In this document: positions 7,400 through 14,664 of the stretch, in pieces
Layout: each line of letters opens with the position of its first letter
Numbering within the stretch: position 1 is the stretch's first letter
Source of the DNA: an uncultured Acetatifactor sp.
GTDB lineage: Bacteria > Bacillota > Clostridia > Lachnospirales > Lachnospiraceae
Direction of reading: 5' to 3'
Assembly (NCBI GenBank): GCA_910587555.1
Contig: CAJULV010000023.1
Coordinates: 42,633 to 60,802 of the forward strand
DNA length: 18,170 bases
Notes under the pieces: generated by a model
Seen by the model: the letters and a program-made list of their open reading frames with translations, nothing else
Told to the model about the DNA's origin: nothing
Database searches by the model: none
Program-made: the position numbers and the translations under genes

Positions 7400-7428
7400 A
7401 TTCTATCATATATCTGCTCTTTTTTCAA
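7400..7428 (-). promoter_or_regulatory. strong sigma-A promoter for the rhomboid-fumarase operon
   Basis: On the minus strand TTGAAA (7428-7423), a 17-bp spacer and TAGAAT (7405-7400), with TGA directly before the -10 (extended -10). Each hexamer matches consensus in five of six positions. It lies in the 80-bp gap between the end of the FHA gene and the rhomboid start, marking the boundary between the Tad locus and the downstream operon. Confidence 0.75.
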
Positions 7429-7440
7429 TCAAAACACAAC

Positions 7441-8595
7441 TCAGCGAAAAATGAAAGCTACCTTCCCGCATTTTATTTCGTCTCCCTCCTCCAGCTTTTT
7501 CTTTTCATACGGCTGCATTCTCACACCGTTCTTAAAAGTACCGTTTGTAGAATTCAAATCTTCCAGATAAAACCTGCCGTCTGCATTTGTTATACGGGCA
7601 TGAATCCTGCTGACAGAGTTGTCTTCCAACACCAGATCCACTTCCCCTTTTTTCTTTCCGATGGACAATGCTGTCTTTTCAAGGCCTGCCAGCAGCCTGC
7701 CTTCCGGTGTAAGCAGTCTGTGCGCCCTTTCTTCCAGTTCCGGCCGTTCCTCAATGTAAACCGTCTGTCCATATGCACTTTTCTCGTAGGTTGTTTCCTC
7801 TGCCACAGCATAGCCTGCCATTGCCTGGTGTATATTTCTCCTGTACGCCTCCCGCTCTTTCCTGTTCTGATTCCGCTTCCTTTCCAGTATATTGAAGATA
7901 CCCTTCCTTCCCTCTCTGGACGTTTTTTGTGTTTCCTCTGTTTCATTCGTCTCAGAACCGTTTATGGCTGCGGCCGTCTCACCCGTCTCACCGTCTTCTA
8001 CCACCTTTTCTTCCAATACGGTACACACCAGCTCCGGCATCTTCACCTCCTCCAGACACCCGACATCCTCAAAAATCTGTGACTGCAGATAAACCTCCCC
8101 ATTGCGTTCCAGCCGCTCATACATACGATATACGCAATCCACCAATACCTCATCGTCATAGTCAATATGTTCTACCCAGAACTCCATCAGTTTCATGAAG
8201 CTGGAGTCTCCTTCATAATACGGAATATACAGGAATGAGAACACATTGTTTTCCAAATCCTGAAAGATCTGTTCAGGAAACCATAAAATATTATTCATGT
8301 CCAGAAGAAAACGTCCCAGTTCCTGCTGCAGCTGCTTTAAACTCCATATGAAATCTCTTACCCACTCCCTCGAAATGCTTCTGTTTCCATACAGAAGAGC
8401 CAGATTCTGTTTAGACGAGATATTATAATAAAGATAGGCAATTCCGTTGATATAACGTAAGCTGCAGGGCAGCAGCCCCTTAATCTGACATCTTCCCAGA
8501 ATACAGTATTGGTATTTCCTTTCTTCCGGTATTTTATCCAGCTTTATTCGTTCATAATTGCTGTTTAAGCTTCGCACAAACTCAATGTTCAGCAT
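7441..8595 (-). CDS. DUF6382-like protein with C-terminal FHA domain
   Basis: A 384-residue cytoplasmic protein. Residues 1-185 resemble the DUF6382 domain seen at the end of Tad loci in Clostridia (MLNIEFVRSLNSNYERIKL... YINGIAYLYYNISSKQNL). A charged linker rich in Glu, Lys and Arg (about 195-300) follows, then an FHA phosphothreonine-binding domain with SIGKKKGEVDLVL, the SRIHARI loop (329-335) and LNSTNGTFKNG (348-358), the conserved Ser, His and Asn residues being present. It probably docks onto a phosphorylated partner and links pilus assembly to Ser/Thr phosphorylation, but no kinase is visible here. AGGAG lies 6 bases before the ATG. It begins 10 bases after the small TadE-like gene and ends the Tad operon. 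Confidence 0.85.
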   Translation of the reverse strand: MLNIEFVRSLNSNYERIKLDKIPEERKYQYCILGRCQIKGLLPCSLRYINGIAYLYYNISSKQNLALLYGNRSISREWVRDFIWSLKQLQQELGRFLLDMNNILWFPEQIFQDLENNVFSFLYIPYYEGDSSFMKLMEFWVEHIDYDDEVLVDCVYRMYERLERNGEVYLQSQIFEDVGCLEEVKMPELVCTVLEEKVVEDGETGETAAAINGSETNETEETQKTSREGRKGIFNILERKRNQNRKEREAYRRNIHQAMAGYAVAEETTYEKSAYGQTVYIEERPELEERAHRLLTPEGRLLAGLEKTALSIGKKKGEVDLVLEDNSVSRIHARITNADGRFYLEDLNSTNGTFKNGVRMQPYEKKKLEEGDEIKCGKVAFIFR

Positions 8596-8605
8596 CCATA
8601 TCTCC

Positions 8606-9049
8606 TCATCTTTCTACAGCCTTTTGAAACTTATGGCACATCCTGATAAATGTCACCGCTGCCAGACGATTGTATCCATACTCCGCCTGCACGCCCCATG
8701 TATTTCCCGATTTCCAGTAGTTCAACCCTGCAAAGGGAAATGAAAGATATCCTTCCCCCTTCACGGAAAAACGGTTCTTCTCCAATGATGCATTCAATGT
8801 CCGGAACCTCCATACCACATATTTATCCCGGTAAATCTCAGACATCCGTTTCTGCACTTTGTTCTCCAGTTCCGCCGTATCTGCTGCTTCGGCAAGGCTT
8901 CCCCATAAAGCAGCCGCCCCCAAATCCTGTTCCAGCAGACACCGATTATACTGAAACAGCATCATATAAACCACAAAAAGAATCGAACCCATCACAATCG
9001 GAATGATAAGCGCGGCTTCCACCGTCATGTAAGCACTTACTCTTTTCAT
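8606..9049 (-). CDS. small TadE-like pseudopilin
   Basis: A 147-residue protein with the TadE-type N-terminus: a short basic leader MKRVSAY, then MTVEAALIIPIVMGSILFVVYMMLF (8-32), a single hydrophobic helix with glutamate at position 4 of the motif, followed by an extracytoplasmic domain of about 110 residues. TadE-like proteins are minor pseudopilins processed by the Tad prepilin peptidase, which is encoded immediately upstream in the same operon. GGGAGGAGG sits 4 bases before the ATG; the gap to the peptidase gene is 18 bases. Confidence 0.85.
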   Translation of the reverse strand: MKRVSAYMTVEAALIIPIVMGSILFVVYMMLFQYNRCLLEQDLGAAALWGSLAEAADTAELENKVQKRMSEIYRDKYVVWRFRTLNASLEKNRFSVKGEGYLSFPFAGLNYWKSGNTWGVQAEYGYNRLAAVTFIRMCHKFQKAVER

Positions 9050-9067
9050 CTTGCCTCCTCCCGTCCG

Positions 9068-9469
9068 TTATATTATCAACCACGCAGCTGTCAGAAACGG
9101 CAGAAACGGTATTCTTGTATTTTTGCCGGCTTTCCGCAATACCAGAAGCACCAGAGATACGGCTGCCGCCAAAACCAGGCTGATTCCCAATATCAGAAGC
9201 CCCTCACCGGCATCTGACAAGATTCCCAAAAACAGCATCACGATTCCGTCGCAATAACCGGCTTTCCTGGTAACAAAAGCCGTAATCAGAAGAAAAATTC
9301 CCGGCAATAATCCTTTCAGCATATCCATGTATGCTCCCTGTCGGCACACAATTGCCGTTACCGCCAGCAATCCCCCCGGTACAAGCATCCATACCGGTAC
9401 ATTACATTTTCTCAAATCCATGATACTGATGCACAAAAGCCAGACCGTCGTCAGAACCATAATCCACAT
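9068..9469 (-). CDS. A24-type prepilin peptidase of the Tad system (TadV/CpaA-like)
   Basis: A 133-residue membrane aspartyl peptidase that cleaves leader peptides of Flp pilin and TadE-like pseudopilins. Two catalytic aspartates are recognisable: SIMDLRKCNVP (Asp18) and GYCDGIVM (Asp74, matching the GxGD motif but with Cys in place of the first-listed variable residue). Four to five hydrophobic segments and the C-terminal IPFLPFLTAAWL match the small TadV/CpaA class that lacks the methylase domain. The frame also offers a GTG at 9478; the ATG at 9469 is preferred because AAGGAG and AGGTGG are then properly spaced. Adjacent to both TadE-like genes. Confidence 0.85.
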   Translation of the reverse strand: MWIMVLTTVWLLCISIMDLRKCNVPVWMLVPGGLLAVTAIVCRQGAYMDMLKGLLPGIFLLITAFVTRKAGYCDGIVMLFLGILSDAGEGLLILGISLVLAAAVSLVLLVLRKAGKNTRIPFLPFLTAAWLII

Positions 9470-9490
9470 GAATACCACCTCTCCTTTCTT

Positions 9491-10498
9491 TCATTCCCCG
9501 CATCGGCTGCATGGCCTGTAGCCCTCTTCCAGGGCATGTTCCAGGGCCATTTCACGCACGGTTCTCTTTAATCCGGAGCATTCCCTTCTATAGTGATAAT
9601 GCTTTCCTTCCTCAGTAATGTAATACATGATTGGCGGGCTTCCTTTTACGCAAATGGAACAGGGATAATATTTCCCGCCGTTCTGATTCCTTTCCCAGCT
9701 GACCGCGGAAACAGGGATCGGCCTCTCTGAAAGCGTCAGGTAAGTGCAGCTTCTTATCGGATGGTATACCGTTCCCGTCTCAGTGACATAGACTATCTTC
9801 CCTTTTTCCGTGCCATCCGCCGTTTCGTCGCCCGGCAGCCGATACCCGTTCCAAATATGCGAATAATATCGATTGGCCATCCTGAAGGAGCCAAATCCCA
9901 TAAGGCTGCTCCAGGACGACACTGCATACGTGGCCACAATACTGATTTCATCTTCGGGTCCGAATATTCTGCTCTCCCAGAATTGAAGTCCCTCCGCACC
10001 GTTCGTAATCGGCGAACGGTCCAGATACTCCTTTCCCGCGGAGCGAATCATCTCCCGTTTCACAAATGTAGAAGAAAGCGCCACTCCTGCCAGCTCCTTC
10101 CACCAGCCATCCTCCTGCTCCCCGTTCTGCGGCTGTTCACCGCTGTCGGCCGCATACCCGTATACGGAAAGCCTGCTTCCAATCTGCCACAAAGACAATT
10201 GCAGATTGCCGTGCAGCCGAATCATCTCTATGGCACAGCCCAGATTCAGAAAAAAGAAGAGAAACAGCGGCAGTACAATAGAAGCTTCAACCGTCATTCC
10301 GGCATGGAGAGGTTTGAAAAAGAAGGTAAACAGTGATATCCCCTTTATGGGATGAAATAAGACGAAAGGCCTGCCTTGGCAGCCTTCCCTGGAAGACTTC
10401 GGATTCCGGGCCGAATCCGAAAAATTGTTTTGACAGGTCGGAGAAGGTTTCTTTTTCCTCAGTTTGTTTAAGATTGCACCATCCCATAAAGAAGACAT
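9491..10498 (-). CDS. TadE-like protein with two C-terminal zinc-ribbon-like repeats
   Basis: A 335-residue protein. The pseudopilin helix GMTVEASIVLPLFLFFFLNL lies at residues 67-86, preceded by an unusually long cytoplasmic part of about 66 residues. After an extracytoplasmic domain come two related units: residues 236-283 (VYVTETGTVYHPIRSC ... YYPCSIC) and 292-333 (YYITEEGKHYHYRREC ... YRPCSRC). Each has a His, a Cys five residues later, and a terminal Cys-x-x-Cys (His246, Cys251, Cys280, Cys283; His302, Cys307, Cys330, Cys333), the pattern of small zinc-binding Ada-N-like modules. Part of the N-terminal coding sequence is made of a long inverted repeat (10316-10519). ATG 10498 has AGGTGA 6 bases upstream. 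A metal-dependent structural or adhesive role on the pilus is inference. Confidence 0.75.
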   Translation of the reverse strand: MSSLWDGAILNKLRKKKPSPTCQNNFSDSARNPKSSREGCQGRPFVLFHPIKGISLFTFFFKPLHAGMTVEASIVLPLFLFFFLNLGCAIEMIRLHGNLQLSLWQIGSRLSVYGYAADSGEQPQNGEQEDGWWKELAGVALSSTFVKREMIRSAGKEYLDRSPITNGAEGLQFWESRIFGPEDEISIVATYAVSSWSSLMGFGSFRMANRYYSHIWNGYRLPGDETADGTEKGKIVYVTETGTVYHPIRSCTYLTLSERPIPVSAVSWERNQNGGKYYPCSICVKGSPPIMYYITEEGKHYHYRRECSGLKRTVREMALEHALEEGYRPCSRCGE

Positions 10499-10519
10499 CA
10501 CTGTTCACCTCGCTTTTTC
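10316..10519. repeat. imperfect ~40-bp inverted repeat around ~115 bp
   Basis: The plus strand from 10316 to about 10352 and the minus strand from 10519 to about 10478 match. The shared blocks are GAAAAAG, AGGT, AACAGTGAT, TC and CTTTATGGGATG, with a few transitions and one indel. Between the arms lie a perfect 9-bp stem TTCGGATTC (10398-10406) / GAATCCGAA (10413-10421) and a short CTGCC-TT-GGCAG palindrome. The right arm carries the start codon and ribosome binding site of the TadE-like gene, and the left arm encodes residues just before its membrane helix. The shape is that of a small non-autonomous insertion (MITE-like) or a very large fold-back hairpin; no target-site duplication could be fixed by eye. 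Confidence 0.6.
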
Positions 10520-10520
10520 C

Positions 10521-11987
10521 TCAATGATAACTTTTCTGCCTGATTATCTCATATTGAAAGCCATATCTGCTTCCCACCCTGATATACGCCTCCACGGCAT
10601 CATAACAGCCGTCCAGCCTGAATGCCGCATTTCCGGGTGTCTTCCGTATATCTGCCTCCACCATGTTCATGGCCCGGGCCGTAAGCGTGTCCGTGTCCGT
10701 AAGCATCATAAAGATCCTCAGGTAATCCTTGTAAGCCAGTCCGCCGCCATCCTGCGTCTGATCCTTCAAATCCCCTTCCAGTGCCGCAGAAAGGCTGTAA
10801 TGCCAGCTTCTGTCATCCTTTATCAGCGGAACCTTTCCCCCTGCCAGCAGGGATTTGATATCATATATACTCTCCGCATATGCCCAGGCCAGTAAAATTG
10901 CCCCCTCTACAATGGGAATCAGTTGGGGCTGCAAGATCATTACACAGGCTATTTGCGCCGCCACCTTTATCTCTCCCCGTTTTGTATCATTGGACAGCAG
11001 GTACATGGCATTTGCAGCTTCCCTGAGCGCACACAGCCGGTTTGCCACACTCCGCAGATTTTCCATGTCACTGTCTTTTCCGGCAATCAAATATTCAACC
11101 TGATAACGCAGGGCATCCTCCTCGTATTCCGTCCCGTACCGTCCCATATATTGCAGCAAATATTCCTGAAAGATAAATTTCTCCACAAGTTCTTCCGCAT
11201 CGGTCCCAGTCCCTGATTCCATATTTCCCCTGTTTACCTGGCCCCGCTGCATTCTGCCCATAATCAGATTTTCCGTATATATGGCATTTTGAGACAGTTC
11301 CGCCTCCTTTTCGGTAACCAGCTTCAGTATCCCCTGTTTCTTCTTATTTTCAAGCTCCCGGGTAGGATTATCAATTTCGACATCCTCAAATTCTTCAATC
11401 TGCGCATCATATTCCTGTTTCTGTTCCTCTTCCTTCCCCTCCTCAAGCCCGTTTACCTCTATGGTCTCCATCCATCCCTGAACATCTTCCAATATATTCA
11501 GTCCCACGTCTGCCTTGATTGCCTCCACTGCACAACGGCGGAATACCGCCCCCCGTTCATCTGTCAGGATGGATATCTTCTGCAGTTGGGCCTGCTCCAG
11601 CCCAAGTCCCAGAAAATCCCTGTAAAGATAATCCGACAGAAAAACATCCTCATAATTTAAATTCTTCTTCAAATACTTCTGAAGATGCGCCTCTGTGTTT
11701 ACCTTGCTGCACAGGGCGGTACCATAGGAGGCGTCAATAGCAAACAGATTATACTGCCGCATCAGTTCACGGTGATATTCCGCCATGATGCTCTGCAAAC
11801 CGATATCCGTCACAATTTCCGCCTCCAGCCTGGCACCGTTTCTGCGCGCTCCGTCTATCAGAGCCAGAAACAGGGAGAGAATAACCATCAGGCACAGCGC
11901 AAGGTACACTGTCAGATATGCATTATGTGATTGTACCGTATCATCCTGACCGTACCTTTTATAAAACAAATTTTCCCTGTCTTTCAT
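10521..11987 (-). CDS. DUF5702-type Tad locus membrane-anchored protein
   Basis: A 488-residue protein with one N-terminal hydrophobic segment (about 22-46, NAYLTVYLALCLMVILSLFLALIDG) followed by a large extracytoplasmic part, including acidic stretches such as GLEEGKEEEQKQEYDAQIEEFEDVEID and a hydrophobic patch near the middle (VAAQIACVMILQPQLIPIVEGAILLAWAYAESI). Size, topology and position between the Flp pilin and the TadE-like gene match the DUF5702 proteins of clostridial Tad loci, which occupy the place of TadG. It probably contributes to pilus anchoring or assembly at the cell surface; no catalytic motif is seen. The ATG at 11987 is preferred over an upstream in-frame start at 12047; a G-rich ribosome binding site lies 4 bases before it. 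It stops 22 bases before the next gene. Confidence 0.72.
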   Translation of the reverse strand: MKDRENLFYKRYGQDDTVQSHNAYLTVYLALCLMVILSLFLALIDGARRNGARLEAEIVTDIGLQSIMAEYHRELMRQYNLFAIDASYGTALCSKVNTEAHLQKYLKKNLNYEDVFLSDYLYRDFLGLGLEQAQLQKISILTDERGAVFRRCAVEAIKADVGLNILEDVQGWMETIEVNGLEEGKEEEQKQEYDAQIEEFEDVEIDNPTRELENKKKQGILKLVTEKEAELSQNAIYTENLIMGRMQRGQVNRGNMESGTGTDAEELVEKFIFQEYLLQYMGRYGTEYEEDALRYQVEYLIAGKDSDMENLRSVANRLCALREAANAMYLLSNDTKRGEIKVAAQIACVMILQPQLIPIVEGAILLAWAYAESIYDIKSLLAGGKVPLIKDDRSWHYSLSAALEGDLKDQTQDGGGLAYKDYLRIFMMLTDTDTLTARAMNMVEADIRKTPGNAAFRLDGCYDAVEAYIRVGSRYGFQYEIIRQKSYH

Positions 11988-12066
11988 TTTACCCCCCACC
12001 TGCCTCAGAGCGAACGTATTCCGCCGGCATCCAAGGCAGACACTCAATCAATGGTTTCTCCTGTCC

Positions 12067-12243
12067 TTACACTTTGTTTGACTGTGTTGTGATTTTCTTG
12101 AAGATCGTGTTGGCAACCTGGGTAATCTGACTTTTAAAAAGAATCACCAGACTTACAAGAACTACAATGATCAGAATGATTTCCACAGTCCCCATCCCCT
12201 CTTCTTCCGTAAAGAACTCTCTCATGCCTTTCAGACAATCCAT
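12067..12243 (-). CDS. Flp-type (type IVb) pilin
   Basis: A 58-residue major pilin subunit. A short leader (MDCLKGMREFFTEEEG) ends in glycine, then MGTVEIILIIVVLVSLVILF forms the polymerising helix. Cleavage after Gly would leave glutamate at mature position 5, as in Flp pilins. The remaining 20 residues are polar (KSQITQVANTIFKKITTQSNKV). The ATG at 12243 is chosen over a longer frame to 12411, which runs through the tandem repeats and has no pilin character. GAGGGA lies just upstream, and directly before that a GCTGC-4-GCAGC hairpin (12260-12273). The 196-base gap from tadC and the 79-base gap to the next gene make it stand apart in the operon, consistent with separately set pilin dosage. 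Confidence 0.85.
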   Translation of the reverse strand: MDCLKGMREFFTEEEGMGTVEIILIIVVLVSLVILFKSQITQVANTIFKKITTQSNKV

Positions 12244-12337
12244 AATTCCCTCTCTTTCCGCTGCGTGTGCAGCAATCCATTTTAAGCAAAGTGCCGGTAA
12301 ATATTGATGCCAAAACCCTCCGTATATCTGCCTGTCC

Positions 12338-12426
12338 AATGTCGCCCCACATCCGTGGGGATTCTCGGTGTCTCTTTTAATCGCCAGGTGTATGTCGAAA
12401 TGTCGCCCCACATCCGTGGGGATTCT
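12338..12426. repeat. two identical 28-bp dyad repeats with 61-bp period (CRISPR-like)
   Basis: Copies at 12338-12365 and 12399-12426 are identical over 28 bases: AAT, then GTCGCCCCACATCCGTGGGG, then ATTCT. Each contains a 6-bp dyad CCCCAC/GTGGGG around ATCC. The 33 bases between them (12366-12398) are unrelated to either flank. A 28-bp repeat with a 33-bp spacer and this GC-rich dyad is the architecture of a type I-E CRISPR array with one spacer. No further copy lies one period to either side. They sit in the leader of the pilin mRNA, so on the minus strand they would also fold as two identical hairpins. No cas gene is in the window. Confidence 0.7.
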
Positions 12427-12439
12427 ACATGGCGGAAGC

Positions 12440-13888
12440 CTACATATTCGACATGGCCGGTATCATGATAATTGCCATGACAACCGCCAGCATCAGAACC
12501 ATCGGCACAAGAAGCTTCGTCCCCGCCTCCTCCCCCAGCTTTTTACTCTGCTGCAGCCGCTCAGCCGCGGATTTATCCGCCTCTTCACGCAGCCGCTCCA
12601 AAAGTGTGCTGTTTCCCCGCTTCAGATTCTGTGTCAGCAGAGCGCTCAGCCTGATGTACTCCTGCAGCCCTGTCCGTCTTCCGAAATGCTCATATGACAG
12701 GCCCTCGGAGACGCCGGAATGCAGTTCACGGCATGTATACAATATTTCTTCATAAGCCGGCGACCTTTTGTTTCCATTCCGGCACTTTGCTTCATAATCA
12801 CCGGCAAGCTTCTGAAAAGTCCCTCTGACCGTCATGCCGGCTCCCACATATAATACCAGTTTATGTACAATTTCAGCATATTCCCTGTGCAGAATCTTCT
12901 GTCGCTTCTCCAGCTGTCCATGCAGGTCCCTGTCTAATAAGAAAAATATCATGACCGCTGCCGCCACTGCCGCTGCCCATAAAAGCAGGCTCTTATCCTC
13001 CACCGCCTGTCTCCATATGATGTCTTCTCCCCGCCACTGCGCGGGCAGCGTCCATTCCGCAAGGCTCACACTTTCCCCCTGAGATTTCTTCAGCATTTCT
13101 TCCAGCTCCCGGTAAGCCAGTTCATCTTCCGTCAATTCGGGCGGCATCAGTCTCACCGTCAGTTTCTGCACACGCTCTCGCCCTCCATAGCTCACATGGG
13201 CAGTCAAAGTTACTTCCGCTGCCTCTTCCACCGAAAACACCTGGCCCTCACTGCTTAAAAGCCCCGGATTATCGCTTTCCCAATTCACAGAAACCGGAAA
13301 ACCGTCATACGTTTCCTCCAAAACCAAATCGGATGTCACATTGTCCAGGCTGTCGTTTTTACCTGCCATATATTGGGGAAGCTTCTCCAGAAATTCGTCC
13401 ACAAGGGCATCGGCCTCCTCCCCTGTCAGCAACAGCGCCTCCACCTCTATCTTAAAATCCATCTGTTTCTCCCCGTACCCTGCCGTGAGGTTGATTTCCC
13501 TGTTCCCCTCCTCATATCCGCTTCTTGTTATGGACCTGTCTTCGCCCAGAATAATTCCGCTTTCCGCATTGAATCTGGCCGCTGCGCCCAACAGCGCTCC
13601 CGCAAATATCACCGCTAGTCCCACTGCCCCCTTTTTCACATAATAATCCGTCTTCACATACTCGGCCGGTTCCCCGGGATGCAGCTGGCGTAAATCCTTT
13701 TCCACCTGGGGCGATGAGAAACGCCCGGGAAAGCATCGGCATATCCTCTTGTAAAGATACATTGCCATTTTATAAAAAGGTTTCAGCAACGCAGCCGTTT
13801 CCGCCCCTGCATCTTCCTTTCCTGCCAGACACAGAAGCAGGACAAAGCATATCATTGTCATTAATGTAATCCAGTACAGTTTTTCCAC
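12440..13888 (-). CDS. tadC: TadC-like pilus assembly membrane protein with inserted Ig-like domain
   Basis: About 482 residues, longer than usual TadC. The C-terminal third is the type II secretion F-type domain (KILHREYAEIVHKLVLYVGAGMTVRGTF, then ELHSGVSEGLSYEHFGRR, and the last helix LLVPMVLMLAVVMAIIMIPAM). The N-terminal part has a helix at the start and another around GAVGLAVIFAGALLGAAA. Between these and the helix LLLWAAAVAAAVMIFFLL lies an extracytoplasmic insert, including SVNWESDNPGLLSSEGQVFS and VTLTAHVSYGG, typical of small bacterial Ig-like domains. Together with TadB it forms the inner-membrane platform. The start is uncertain: GTG at 13888 lies 5 bases after the tadB stop with GGGGAG immediately before it, and the frame stays open upstream inside tadB. 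Confidence 0.78.
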   Translation of the reverse strand: MEKLYWITLMTMICFVLLLCLAGKEDAGAETAALLKPFYKMAMYLYKRICRCFPGRFSSPQVEKDLRQLHPGEPAEYVKTDYYVKKGAVGLAVIFAGALLGAAARFNAESGIILGEDRSITRSGYEEGNREINLTAGYGEKQMDFKIEVEALLLTGEEADALVDEFLEKLPQYMAGKNDSLDNVTSDLVLEETYDGFPVSVNWESDNPGLLSSEGQVFSVEEAAEVTLTAHVSYGGRERVQKLTVRLMPPELTEDELAYRELEEMLKKSQGESVSLAEWTLPAQWRGEDIIWRQAVEDKSLLLWAAAVAAAVMIFFLLDRDLHGQLEKRQKILHREYAEIVHKLVLYVGAGMTVRGTFQKLAGDYEAKCRNGNKRSPAYEEILYTCRELHSGVSEGLSYEHFGRRTGLQEYIRLSALLTQNLKRGNSTLLERLREEADKSAAERLQQSKKLGEEAGTKLLVPMVLMLAVVMAIIMIPAMSNM

Positions 13889-13893
13889 CTCCC

Positions 13894-14664
13894 CTACGCC
13901 ATTTCCGCCGTAATTCCCTTCATAATCAATTCTCCCAGCAGATAGGCTCCCAGATATACCCCCAGGCATCCTGTCATAATGGCTGCCCCTGCCAAGTTGT
14001 GATACAGCGAGTCAAAATACCCTCTGTTCCCAATGTCAATGTAAAGCAATATTCCAAAGGGCATTGCCTTCATGATCATAAGCTCCATCTTTTTACCCCC
14101 CAGAAGTATCTGTATCTCCTGTTTCAATTCGATCTGCCTTCCTATCTGATAGGCAGAACTCCTGATAACCTCCGCCATATTGCCGCCGTTTCTCTTTACA
14201 AGTGCAAATATCTGCGCAAACTGTGCAATTTCCTCGCAGCAGCTCCTCGCTGCCAGGTCCTCCAGCAGTTCCTCCAGGGCAATGTTTATTTTCAGCCCTC
14301 TCTTAATATAATTGAGTTCCCCGCAGATCAGAGCATCCTCCCCATACATCAGAGCCATATCCTGTCTGCACTCCATAAACGCGTTTTCAACGGAATAACC
14401 TGCCTGCAGCAACGTGGCAACCGACAATATACACTCCCGGAACTGCCCGGACAGTTCTTCCCGCACTGTCTCTGCCTTTCTGTGCCCTATTCGAATAAAC
14501 GCCAAAATCCCTATTGCGGAAAGCGGAATGACCGCCAGAACGCTCCTGTAGAAAAAATAGGCAAGAACGGCGCTGATTCCCCCGCAGCACAATATGGCTC
14601 CCGCTTTTTCTCCTCCCTTCCAGCAATACCTATGATAGTCCCGCCGTTTTAAGCTTGTGTCCAT
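13894..14664 (-). CDS. tadB: TadB-like pilus assembly membrane protein
   Basis: A 256-residue inner-membrane protein with a type II secretion F-type domain. It shows an N-terminal pair of hydrophobic segments (AGAILCCGGISAVLAYFFYRSVLAVIPLSAIGILAFI), the cytoplasmic helical domain with LSGQFRECILSVATLLQAGYSVENAF and GGNMAEVIRSSAYQIGRQIELKQEIQ, and two C-terminal helices (MKAMPFGILLYIDIG, GAAIMTGCLGVYLGAYLLGELIM). It works with TadC as the platform for the CpaF ATPase. Its ATG (14664) lies inside the end of cpaF, a 35-base overlap, with AAGGAGA 7 bases upstream, which shows that cpaF, tadB and tadC were one translationally coupled operon. Confidence 0.86.
   Translation of the reverse strand: MDTSLKRRDYHRYCWKGGEKAGAILCCGGISAVLAYFFYRSVLAVIPLSAIGILAFIRIGHRKAETVREELSGQFRECILSVATLLQAGYSVENAFMECRQDMALMYGEDALICGELNYIKRGLKINIALEELLEDLAARSCCEEIAQFAQIFALVKRNGGNMAEVIRSSAYQIGRQIELKQEIQILLGGKKMELMIMKAMPFGILLYIDIGNRGYFDSLYHNLAGAAIMTGCLGVYLGAYLLGELIMKGITAEMA

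Noticed and set aside
7303..8082. 259-codon plus-strand open frame opposite the FHA gene
   Set aside because: It is antisense to the DUF6382/FHA protein, whose FHA motifs are unmistakable; composition rich in Phe, Leu and Cys is typical of a shadow.
12244..12411. Longer start for the pilin frame through the tandem repeats
   Set aside because: The added residues have no pilin character, the repeats are out of phase with codons, and the ATG at 12243 has a suitable ribosome binding site and a standard leader length.
13999..14652. 217-codon plus-strand open frame opposite tadB
   Set aside because: It overlaps the whole of tadB, which carries the secretion F-type domain and is coupled to its neighbours; no signal supports the plus frame.
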